Shown: piece after piece, positions 53,486 to 61,380 of the stretch
Layout: each line of letters opens with the position of its first letter
Position numbering within the stretch: the first letter of the stretch is position 1
Assembly: GCA_018650285.1 (NCBI GenBank)
Contig: JABIGF010000020.1
Span: forward strand, 124,001 to 188,000
From: Methanobacteriota archaeon
GTDB lineage: Archaea; Thermoplasmatota; Poseidoniia; Poseidoniales; Thalassarchaeaceae
Reading direction: 5' to 3'
Length of the DNA stretch: 64,000 nt
Program-made: the position numbers and the translations under genes
Notes under the pieces: model-generated
The model's database searches: none
Seen by the model: the letters and a program-made list of their open reading frames with translations, nothing else
What the model was told of the DNA's origin: nothing

Positions 53486-54211
53486 CTAATATTCCTCTTC
53501 TTTCAAGTTGCCTGCAGTAATATCTCGCGTCGAATCTATTTCCGCTCTACGCATCTTTCTGAGCAGCGCACCTGGTTGTGGGCTCATTGCCCCTGAGACA
53601 GAAGTATCTTGCCAAACTCTCTTGGTAGGATAGAACTCTTCATCTTCACGGATGCGTGCATCTTCAATTGGGTCTTCAAATCCATCATCACGTTCTTGTG
53701 CGTCACGAAATGTTAGTGCTTGATTAATGTGTGAAATCACTTTTCTAATATTTTGGTTAAGTGGGTAATTCCAGTACAATATTATCTTCCCATTCATGTT
53801 ATCTTTTTTGATAAGAGTGCGTGCAAGAATAGGGTCGCCGACTGCAAATAAGCGGGCTTTTTGTGGTATTTCGTGCCATTTCGTGCCATCGCTGACCCAC
53901 ACTGAAGTGTCATCAATACTTTCCCCAGGGTGCCAAGGGTGCCCTGTTCCAATTGCTACAAGAGCCAATATTTCGTTTCTTTTTACATTCTTCAAAAGCC
54001 GTTCCCATAGTATTGCTGAGGCAATTGCAACTACAATAATTTGTAATAATATATTGGAAAAGTTGACGAGTGTTAGTATCTTAAAGCAGAAGAAAATAGC
54101 AAAAATTCCGATGATTATTGTGAATACTGCATTGATGATATTTTGTCGTTGAATGCCGGCAATATCACTGTTGACCGACCAGAGGCTGGCGTTGTCAGGT
54201 AGGTCGGCCAT
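53486..54211 (-). CDS. Membrane protein of unknown function with cytoplasmic domain
   Basis: 241 residues from the ATG at 54211 (MADLPDNASLW). Two adjacent hydrophobic helices near the N-terminus ('IINAVFTIIIGIFAIFFCF', 'NILLQIIVVAIASAILWERL'), then a ~150-residue soluble part containing a small beta-rich stretch ('SVWVSDGTKWHEIPQKARLF', 'KIILYWNYPLN') and a charged, disordered C-terminus. No family recognised. It is divergent from the rhomboid-like gene. Confidence 0.7.
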   Translation of the reverse strand: MADLPDNASLWSVNSDIAGIQRQNIINAVFTIIIGIFAIFFCFKILTLVNFSNILLQIIVVAIASAILWERLLKNVKRNEILALVAIGTGHPWHPGESIDDTSVWVSDGTKWHEIPQKARLFAVGDPILARTLIKKDNMNGKIILYWNYPLNQNIRKVISHINQALTFRDAQERDDGFEDPIEDARIREDEEFYPTKRVWQDTSVSGAMSPQPGALLRKMRRAEIDSTRDITAGNLKEEEY

Positions 54212-54325
54212 GCTACCCGTTAGAGGTAGACATACATTCAATTTGCGACCGAGTTGTTCAAGTCAGATGGCAATTCTCGACAAAGTGATGTTGCCGCACA
54301 TCTTTCTCTTCAAGAGGGTGAATTG

Positions 54326-55051
54326 ATGAGTCGTGAGGTTAAACCAATTTTGCCTATTCTCCTTCCATGGCGTGATTATCAGGGTAATGTTTTGAATATT
54401 GAAAACTTTCTTAGAACAAGGAAATTCACTCTAATATATGCAATTACCATTGTTGGTGTGTGGAATTATATTGGTTCCACGCCACATTGGAGCGATTGTT
54501 ACAGCGTTGATTTTCAGATTACTTGTGCGACTACAATTTGGGCCGGTGAAATGTTTACTTCTCCCATTAATTTTCTAATTTCATTTTTCACTGCACCTTG
54601 GTTTCACAACAGCTACCAACATATTTTCTTCGTGACTTTTTGCACACTAATTTTCACTCAATCATTTGAAGGAATAAACGGGACAAAAGCAACAATTTTT
54701 CTCTTCTTTGGAATTATTGCGATTGTTTCAATTATCTGCGGACTTAGTATGCATATTGGCCATTACTTATTTCCAGAATATGCACTTTTTTCTGATGGGT
54801 TACAAAGAATCTGGAGCGGCGGTTCAGTAGGTTTCATGGGGCTAATAGGCGCACTAGCAAATCACTCAAGATACAAATGGTTAATGCCAGCAATGCTGTT
54901 TACTTTTGAATTTTGGAATAGGTATTTCAACGGTATTTCAACGTACATTACGCTAGCCCATTTGATGGCGGCAACCATTGGATTTTTCTTTTGGGGATGG
55001 TATATTCGTGAGCAACAGATATTGGCTGAGAATTCAGGAGTAATTCTTTGA
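54326..55051 (+). CDS. Rhomboid-like intramembrane serine protease (candidate)
   Basis: 241 residues from the ATG at 54326, preceded by GAGGGTGA; the longer track start lacks support. About six membrane helices. A Ser in 'WSGGSVGFMGLIGAL' (Ser167) and a His in 'TLAHLMAATIGFFFWGW' (His212) sit where rhomboid proteases have the GxSx serine and the helix-6 histidine. 'FHNSYQHIFFVTF' resembles the helix-2 His-containing region. The usual GxSG is GGSVG, so activity is not assured. If active it would cut membrane-anchored proteins. Neighbours give no further clue. Confidence 0.62.
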   Translation: MSREVKPILPILLPWRDYQGNVLNIENFLRTRKFTLIYAITIVGVWNYIGSTPHWSDCYSVDFQITCATTIWAGEMFTSPINFLISFFTAPWFHNSYQHIFFVTFCTLIFTQSFEGINGTKATIFLFFGIIAIVSIICGLSMHIGHYLFPEYALFSDGLQRIWSGGSVGFMGLIGALANHSRYKWLMPAMLFTFEFWNRYFNGISTYITLAHLMAATIGFFFWGWYIREQQILAENSGVIL

Positions 55052-55181
55052 AATTGATAGTTTCATCGCCTCAATTCGCTTCTTTCTGGTGTTTTTGATT
55101 GGGTCGTGTAATCGCGCGCAGGCGGTGTGCGCGAGGGCCACGTTCAAGAGGGGGTCAAGTAAGACGGGGGTGAGGATAGGT

Positions 55182-57590
55182 ATGGCCGAACTACCCAAGG
55201 GCGTTACCAAAGAGGTTCGCAGAGGCGGGTCTGGGGTGCTTGAGTTACTCCTCATTGACTTTGATAGAGAAGGTGGAGACGGCTACATTCGTATCGAGCA
55301 AGCAACTGAACCCGCAACCGTCGCTCAATTGGTCATCATAGGTGGCTCACCAGCAATGGCACTCTTTGAATTCCAAACTTTGTTGATGGGTCAAGCAGCG
55401 CTAGATGAATTGCGAACAAGCGCTAGGGCAGAAGATTCTAGAATTTCAGTTCACACAGAAGTTGATTTTAGTTTGATTGCAGATTTACATCCTGAGGCTA
55501 AATTGCATTTCACCGATGAAGATGTGATAACAGGGCAGAAAATTGAGGGTTGGATAATCAACACAAAAAATGATTCTGATTGGTGGCGCTCTAAACAAAA
55601 GCGTGAGTGGACGATGAGCGAATTATCTTCTGATGAGGAGATTGAAGAAACAGTTGCCCCTTCTGTGATAATTGACTACCATTCTGGTGAAGAATTAGAG
55701 GCGGGTTGTAGTTACCTAATTGATGACCAGACGCCAGATTCAGTGATGAAGATTGCAACTCATCTTGCGACAATCGGCCACCCACTATTGGTGATATCAA
55801 GGAATTCTCCACAGCGCCTGTCTGATGATTTTGGTTTACCCGCGTCGCTTTGTTACTGGCTAACTGAAAGAGAAGTAGAGGGTGTTCAAACAATTACTCC
55901 TGGTTTGGAAGCAGTACGACGTGTTTGCGATGAGTTTCTTTGGGCTTCAACTCGTTCTGTAATAATTATTGATGGCGTGGAATACCTTAGTGGAATCCAT
56001 GGTTTTGGTCCATTATTGGGGATGTTGAGGGATCTGTTTGATGGCATTCAGACATCTGATGACATCGTTTTGATACCTGCTGATTTGGATGTATGGGATG
56101 AAAGGGAACGCACAATGCTAGGGCGCGAATGTGACCTCATCTCAGCAGGTCTTGCTGCAGAATGGGCTGAGCGCCCAGCAGTTGTTGAGGGGCATTCATT
56201 TTGTCAAGAGGTTGCAGGGGCAACCATTCCTGAGCCAATACAAATTGATGTTTTGACAGTGGCTGAGGACGATTTCAAAGCAGCGGCTCACCGATTATTG
56301 TCTCCAACTGAACAAATATCTGTAAAAGAGGAAAGTCAACCAGTTAGTGCAAATGGTACAACTGCTGCTCATTTTTCTCAGCCAGTAACTGATTTTTCAG
56401 CTAGAAGTTTGATTGATGAGATGAAGAATGAAGATGATGGTGTAATTATTGCTGAAAAGGAAACGCCGCCGATAGAAAGCGAAGGCGTAATTTCCAATGA
56501 AAGTGATGATGGTAGCGATGAATTCAAACTTCCAGAATGGGCAACTGCTCCATCTGCAAATATGGGAGATGAGCCAATACCAACTCAGCCTGTAGTTGTT
56601 GAATCTGTTGAGCAAAGTCCTACACCTAATCAAACTCCTGAATGGTTTGAATCGGCAAGAAAGGAGGCTCTTGGAGAATCTACAAGTTTCTTGGAAGATA
56701 ACGATTCTCAGATTGAGCCAATAGAGGAGACACTTTCAGTAGAAATTGATGAGCCTAGTGGACCAAAACAACCAACGGTCAACTATCGCTCAAAGAGAGA
56801 ACGAAAGATTTCAGTTCCACACAAACCGGATATATTGCAACTTGAAAAAAGTTCAATGCATTATGCCGCATCAAATAGTAAAGCGGTTGAAACTGAGTTA
56901 GATGAGCCGGGTTTTGAGGCGATTGACCGCACAGTCACAGCACTTAATTCCAAGAGAGACCAGTTCCGCGAAATTGGTGAATGGCAAACAAATGAAGAGC
57001 GCGATTGGCAAGTTCTTGCTACTGATGAGATGGGGGCGGCAGTGGATAATTCACGTCCAGTTAGGCATCATGTGAAGAAAGAGGAGTCATCTTCGGTTTC
57101 ACGATTGCATGTTCGCCAATGGGGTGCTGCATCCAATAGTGCTTCTACAAATACGGCCTATGGTTCCACTCCAGAAGATATTGAAAATCCAAAAATGAGA
57201 GAATTTGCAACAAGAGCCCAGAAGTCAAAGACATTGATTCAGAAACTTGTTGGTTCAGAGTTAGAAGCACTTTATGCTGACCGTAAACAGATGGTTAGTG
57301 CATCATCAATAGATTTGGAAATATTAGAGCGAATTGATGCCTTGGGTAAGAAAGGCCATCCAATTCGTGAATTGGTTGAGAGGATTGAAGCAAATTCCAA
57401 AGAGGGTACAAAATTTTTGTCGGTACTGGAGAAAAGGTCAGTCCAAGTTGATGATTTAATCAAACGATTGAATGTTCAAGAAGAGCGTTCTGTAATTGAT
57501 TCAAAGGTGGCGGCAAAATATAGGAAGAATCTCATTAATTTTGAACAAATAAAGGAAGTAGAATCATTACTTTCAGATTTTGAAGGTTGA
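55182..57590 (+). CDS. DUF835-domain protein with long disordered linker and C-terminal coiled coil
   Basis: 802 residues from the ATG at 55182, which follows GGTGAGG. Residues ~15-110 form an archaeal accessory domain ('DGYIRIEQATEP', 'VIIGGSPAMALFEFQTLLMG') that recalls DUF2226. Residues ~177-320 are DUF835, a RecA/KaiC-like fold without a P-loop that is common in archaea ('PLLVISRNSPQRLSDDFG', 'YWLTEREVEG', 'SVIIIDGVEYLSGIHGFGPL'). A ~330-residue acidic, Ser/Pro-rich linker follows, then helices at ~650-800 with coiled-coil character ('LIQKLVGSELEALYADRKQM'). It heads an apparent three-gene unit with the DnaA-like ATPase and a cysteine-cluster protein. DUF835 functions are largely unknown. 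Confidence 0.82.
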   Translation: MAELPKGVTKEVRRGGSGVLELLLIDFDREGGDGYIRIEQATEPATVAQLVIIGGSPAMALFEFQTLLMGQAALDELRTSARAEDSRISVHTEVDFSLIADLHPEAKLHFTDEDVITGQKIEGWIINTKNDSDWWRSKQKREWTMSELSSDEEIEETVAPSVIIDYHSGEELEAGCSYLIDDQTPDSVMKIATHLATIGHPLLVISRNSPQRLSDDFGLPASLCYWLTEREVEGVQTITPGLEAVRRVCDEFLWASTRSVIIIDGVEYLSGIHGFGPLLGMLRDLFDGIQTSDDIVLIPADLDVWDERERTMLGRECDLISAGLAAEWAERPAVVEGHSFCQEVAGATIPEPIQIDVLTVAEDDFKAAAHRLLSPTEQISVKEESQPVSANGTTAAHFSQPVTDFSARSLIDEMKNEDDGVIIAEKETPPIESEGVISNESDDGSDEFKLPEWATAPSANMGDEPIPTQPVVVESVEQSPTPNQTPEWFESARKEALGESTSFLEDNDSQIEPIEETLSVEIDEPSGPKQPTVNYRSKRERKISVPHKPDILQLEKSSMHYAASNSKAVETELDEPGFEAIDRTVTALNSKRDQFREIGEWQTNEERDWQVLATDEMGAAVDNSRPVRHHVKKEESSSVSRLHVRQWGAASNSASTNTAYGSTPEDIENPKMREFATRAQKSKTLIQKLVGSELEALYADRKQMVSASSIDLEILERIDALGKKGHPIRELVERIEANSKEGTKFLSVLEKRSVQVDDLIKRLNVQEERSVIDSKVAAKYRKNLINFEQIKEVESLLSDFEG

Positions 57591-57636
57591 ATAAGTTAGG
57601 TATTGTTGATAATCCGAATTAGATAGGGAGAAACTG

Positions 57637-59580
57637 GTGAAAGAGATGAGTCAGCGAACCCAACTCCAACAACAATTGGAGAAGAGCCGCCGTCTTCTTG
57701 CTGAGAGAAAGTCAGAAAGAGATTCAAAAGAAGGTGCAGAACAAGTTGTACATTCTTCACTTGGCCGTTTGATACGGGAAAGAAATATGCCAGCAGATAC
57801 GAATCCATTTGATGGCCCATTCCTTGCATCTACATCGGATGCGGTGCAGAAGAAAACAGGGACATTCGGGTCTATTGCTGCTGAAAGGATTCAGCGAATG
57901 AGGCAAGGTGCAGAAGCAACGGCTCCTATGATTGACCGTGATCAGGCAGGTGTCCCAATTTCTTTGGATACGCCCGCTTGGATATATTCAGAGGTTGTTG
58001 ACCCAGAGTCTAGCGATAGTGCGACCCCAGTTTGGAGAGATGTGCTTTCAAAACAGAGAGGTCATTCTCGGCCGAGCACTAGTGCTAGGGATGCGCATGC
58101 AGAACTAACCGATTCAACCCAGTCAAACGATTCATCCCAAATGGTGGCACTGGCTGAAGAAATTGCATTAGGGCGGCCAAAGTGGCCTAGTATTTTCATG
58201 CCAAACCCTCTTTATTCTTGGGGTAATTGGCAAGTTGGCCCAAATAACAGGATGGCTAGTACTGCGGCTAGAGAGATAATCACTTATCCAGCGGAGAGAG
58301 CAAATCCGCTCCTTATTTTGGGCAGTGATGGAGTTGGTAAGAGCCACTTGCTTCAAGCGTTAGGTTCCTCACTTTACACAAGATTGCCTGATAGAGAGAT
58401 TCGCATTATTGCGGGTGGTGATATCCCTGCTCAACTGCCAGATGATTGGGTGGATGCAATACAGGGATGCAGTGCGTTACTTGTGGAGGACATCCACCAG
58501 ATGGAGGGGGCGACTCAAGATGACCTTGGCAAGGTTGTAGATTATTGTTTAAATCTCGGCGTTCAAGTGGTACTAACATCTGATGGTGACTCAAATTTCT
58601 CCACTATTCTAAACAGTGCAATTAGTGGTGCTGTAGAGGTTAATATTTCCAATCCTGATGCGATGACAATTGTGTTATTTTTGCGCAATCGTGCATTAAT
58701 TCGTGGCATTTCACTCTCTGATGGACAATTGGGCGCCATTGCTGCCGCGGCTAGTGATTGGCGCAAGGCAGCATCTGGTTTTGAGCAGGTAGCTATAGCC
58801 ATTGAGGCTGGTGCTGAACCATTAGGTGTTTCAGATATTGAAACAATTCTTGGTGGTGAAGAATTACCGATGAGAGGCGATGATACTTTGGTTGCTTGGG
58901 ATAGCGAACAGACCGGTCAAAAAATTGTTCGAGAGGTGCTTGATGATGTATTACCCCGTGGCGCAATGCCAAATATTGACTTGGTTACTGAATTGGAATC
59001 AAAGGTAGATGACTATGTGGCACCTAATTTGATGCCTGAGTCTAGTCGAGATGCAGTGGATGCATTAATTGATAGACACCTTGGTAGAGAAAAGAGTGCC
59101 TTAGAAGAGGCAAGGTCTCGATTAGAAGATGAAGCAGCACCAACGAATTTAGAGGTGCCTAGAGCCGATTTACCTCATATTGACTTGATGAGTGACGGCT
59201 TCCTTGATAGGTTAGAATCAAGATTACAACGTCATCAAGATGAATTATTTTCATTACATAATGAAATGGAAACCATTGCAGGACAATTAGATGATGCCGA
59301 GCCTAAAGAATTGGTCGCAATGGCCGACAGAATGCTTGAAATTGAGCGCGAATTATCCCGCATTTCAAGATTAGATGCCGGTGAAGCACTCAAATCAAGA
59401 AAGAAGCCATCTCGTCCATACGAACCAGAAATTATTGAGGAATATGTCCCAGAAGGCGAGTGGGATATTGACGAGGAATCAATATCTGCTGATGACCTCC
59501 TTGAACCAAAAGCAGTTCTCCGTCCAATAAAGGTCTTGAAACCAATATTTTTGGATGACCGAGAAGGCGAAGAAGAATGA
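57637..59580 (+). CDS. DnaA-like AAA+ ATPase with flanking coiled coils
   Basis: 647 residues (GTG start; an ATG at 57646 is also well placed behind GGTGA). Residues ~193-390 match the bacterial initiator DnaA AAA+ core: 'YSWGNWQVGPNNRMASTAAR', Walker A 'GSDGVGKS' (229-236), Walker B 'LLVEDIHQM' (281-289), sensor 1 'VVLTSD' (311-316), and a sensor-2-like Arg376 in 'SDWRKAASGF'. The box-VII arginine finger (Arg in the 'SRF' segment of DnaA) is replaced by 'SAI'. The C-terminal DnaA-box-binding helix-turn-helix is absent; instead there is an acidic linker and a coiled coil (~535-600). The N-terminal ~180 residues begin with another coiled coil. The protein is probably cytosolic. A replication-initiation role is not implied: archaea use Orc1/Cdc6. 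Confidence 0.8.
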   Translation: MKEMSQRTQLQQQLEKSRRLLAERKSERDSKEGAEQVVHSSLGRLIRERNMPADTNPFDGPFLASTSDAVQKKTGTFGSIAAERIQRMRQGAEATAPMIDRDQAGVPISLDTPAWIYSEVVDPESSDSATPVWRDVLSKQRGHSRPSTSARDAHAELTDSTQSNDSSQMVALAEEIALGRPKWPSIFMPNPLYSWGNWQVGPNNRMASTAAREIITYPAERANPLLILGSDGVGKSHLLQALGSSLYTRLPDREIRIIAGGDIPAQLPDDWVDAIQGCSALLVEDIHQMEGATQDDLGKVVDYCLNLGVQVVLTSDGDSNFSTILNSAISGAVEVNISNPDAMTIVLFLRNRALIRGISLSDGQLGAIAAAASDWRKAASGFEQVAIAIEAGAEPLGVSDIETILGGEELPMRGDDTLVAWDSEQTGQKIVREVLDDVLPRGAMPNIDLVTELESKVDDYVAPNLMPESSRDAVDALIDRHLGREKSALEEARSRLEDEAAPTNLEVPRADLPHIDLMSDGFLDRLESRLQRHQDELFSLHNEMETIAGQLDDAEPKELVAMADRMLEIERELSRISRLDAGEALKSRKKPSRPYEPEIIEEYVPEGEWDIDEESISADDLLEPKAVLRPIKVLKPIFLDDREGEEE

Positions 59581-60056
59581 CGAAATGGAATAATCGATTT
59601 CGTCCACCTAAGGATGAGTGGTGGAGTAAGGGTATTGATTTCACCTGTCTTCCTGAATGTGGACGCTGTTGTGACGAACCTGGAGGGATTGTCTATCTTT
59701 CACGACAAGATGCCGAGAGAATTGCAGAACATCAAGAGATGAGTTTAGTCTCATGGCTCGAAAAATTTTGTCGGACTACTTACGACGGGAGATTTGTCTT
59801 AGAATCAAAACCTAGTGATGGGAGATGCATCTATCTAACTAGTGAGAAAGTTTGTACGATTTACGAAGTTAAGCCCGCTCAGTGTTCGGCCTTTCCTTTT
59901 TGGGGGGAGAATTTAGTCACAGACCGCGCATGGCAGAAAACCAAAACGATATGTCCCGGAATTGATCACCCTGATGCAATTATGATTGATGGTGATATGA
60001 TAAAACTGAAACTTGAGGCAGACAAAGCGGCTGAGAAAGGTTTCCGAATGGTGTGA
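59577..60056 (+). CDS. YkgJ-type cysteine-cluster protein
   Basis: 159 residues, overlapping the ATPase stop by ATGA, so translation is coupled. The CxxC..CC arrangement 'CLPECGRCCDEPGG' near residue 24 and later cysteines in 'RCIYLTSEKVCTIYEVKPAQ' and 'KTICPGI' define the zinc/iron-sulfur-binding YkgJ (CxxCxxCC) family. The biochemical role of the family is not established; a metal cluster is expected. Its linkage to the DUF835/DnaA-like pair suggests a shared process. Confidence 0.87.
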   Translation: MTKWNNRFRPPKDEWWSKGIDFTCLPECGRCCDEPGGIVYLSRQDAERIAEHQEMSLVSWLEKFCRTTYDGRFVLESKPSDGRCIYLTSEKVCTIYEVKPAQCSAFPFWGENLVTDRAWQKTKTICPGIDHPDAIMIDGDMIKLKLEADKAAEKGFRMV

Positions 60057-60090
60057 AAGCACTGTCTTCTTTGCTTTCCATGCTTTCACA
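60052..60090. repeat. 10-base inverted repeat after the YkgJ gene
   Basis: TGTGAAAGCA (60052-60061, containing the stop codon) and TGCTTTCACA (60081-60090) are perfect reverse complements with a 19-base loop. It may terminate the upstream operon or be a regulator-binding site in the citrate synthase upstream region. Confidence 0.55.
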
Positions 60091-60116
60091 AACCAGTTTG
60101 ATTTTGCAGATGTTTT

Positions 60117-60133
60117 GTGCGTCGCACTTATAC
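60117..60133 (+). promoter_or_regulatory. Palindrome plus TATA box of citrate synthase
   Basis: GTGCG-T-CGCAC (60117-60127) is a perfect palindrome directly abutting TTATAC (60128-60133), where the BRE would be. Transcription would start near 60155. A strong Shine-Dalgarno AAGGAGGT lies before the ATG at 60178. A repressor binding the palindrome would block TFB/TBP. Confidence 0.5.
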
Positions 60134-60177
60134 CACAGACTTGGCTGAGGTGAATCCCGGAAGGAGGTAAGGCAGAA

Positions 60178-61356
60178 ATGAGTGATTCCGAAGAAGAGCC
60201 AACAATCTTTGAAGTGAAGGCGGGTCATCTTGATACAGGACTTCGTGGAATACCTGTTGGAACTTGTCGAACATCATTCGTTGACCCGATGAAAGGAGTC
60301 CACTATGTTGGTTATCCTGTTGGCGATTTAGCAGATATGGACCCAGAAGACGTCATCTTTTTGTTGTTTGAGAAAAGATTGCCAAATCGTCATGAATCTC
60401 AAAATTTCCGCAAAGATTTGGCTGAGCGTGCTGAAGAAATGCCGGCAGGTGCACTACGTGTGCTTGAGGCATTGACTCCTGGTAGCGGCCATCCAATGGA
60501 TTGGTTGGCACTTGGTATCCAAGCGCTTGGAATAGCAGAAACTACTGGTGATTTCAAAGAAGACGGTCTTAATTTAATTGCTAGAATGCCAGAACTAATG
60601 GCAACAATATTCCTACTTCGTGGTGGCCATGGAATCCCTGAATCAGGTAGTAACCCCCGTTTAGGTTTAGTTGAGAATTTTGTTCATTTAATGGATCTAG
60701 AAGAAGACAAGGCAGCCAAGATGACCAAGGTGTTGCGAACTTTCCTTGTTCTTCACATGGACCACGGTGGGGGCAATTTGTCTACCTTTTCAGGTAAATG
60801 TGTAGCTAGTGGAAAAGCCAATCTATACGCCTCAATTGCTAGTGCGATGAACGCTCTATCAGGTCCTCTTCATGGTAGAGCAAATCAGGCTTGTCTTGAA
60901 TTTGTTCAACGAATCGGCTCAAGTGACCCAGATAAAGTGGAAAAATTTGTCCGCGGAGAATTGGCAGCAAAAAGGCCGGTTTATGGATTTGGCCATGCTG
61001 TCTTGAGGGCTGAAGATCCTCGTGCAGCAGCGCAGATAATTTTGGGCGAGGAGGTATGCCCCGATGATTCAAATTTCAAGATAGTTAAGACGTTGAGAAA
61101 AGTTGCCCCAAAGGTGTTGGGTGAGAATCCAAAGATCAGCAATCCTTTCGCAAATGTTGACGTGGCATCAGGGTCATTATTGCATGCAGTTGGGTTTAGA
61201 AAACCAGAGTATTACACTACCTTCTTTGGTTGGGCAAGAGTTGCGGGAATCAGTGCCCAAATAATTGATGAGAGAAAGGCTCGTGGTGGACGTGGTGTCC
61301 CAATTTACCGCCCAAAATACATTGGTAAAGACCAACCATTACAACGATTGAATTAA
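60178..61356 (+). CDS. gltA: Citrate synthase
   Basis: 392 residues. Condenses acetyl-CoA and oxaloacetate at the entry of the TCA cycle. Catalytic residues are clear: His232 in 'GPLHGRANQ', His273 in 'VYGFGHAVLR' and Asp328 in 'NPFANVDVASG'. The 'RGGRGVPIYRPKYIG' C-terminus is conserved. The segment usually reading 'DHe.NaSTFtaRvvaST' is 'DHGGGNLSTFSGKCVASG', a small deviation. Length suits the ~370-430 residue family. A palindrome, TATA box and strong Shine-Dalgarno sit upstream, so it is probably transcribed alone. 2-Methylcitrate synthase is an alternative within the family. Confidence 0.95.
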   Translation: MSDSEEEPTIFEVKAGHLDTGLRGIPVGTCRTSFVDPMKGVHYVGYPVGDLADMDPEDVIFLLFEKRLPNRHESQNFRKDLAERAEEMPAGALRVLEALTPGSGHPMDWLALGIQALGIAETTGDFKEDGLNLIARMPELMATIFLLRGGHGIPESGSNPRLGLVENFVHLMDLEEDKAAKMTKVLRTFLVLHMDHGGGNLSTFSGKCVASGKANLYASIASAMNALSGPLHGRANQACLEFVQRIGSSDPDKVEKFVRGELAAKRPVYGFGHAVLRAEDPRAAAQIILGEEVCPDDSNFKIVKTLRKVAPKVLGENPKISNPFANVDVASGSLLHAVGFRKPEYYTTFFGWARVAGISAQIIDERKARGGRGVPIYRPKYIGKDQPLQRLN

Positions 61357-61380
61357 TTGTTGAACCTTGATATTGTTTGC

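Noticed and set aside
55095-55150. GC-rich hairpin (GCGCGC..GCGCG) suspected to be a tRNA
   Set aside because: No D-arm, anticodon arm or T-loop GGTTCGANNCC; more likely leader of the DUF835 gene.
57637-59580. Functional replication initiator DnaA with a nearby oriC
   Set aside because: DNA-binding domain IV is missing, the arginine finger is lost, and I saw no cluster of DnaA boxes (TTATNCACA) around the gene.
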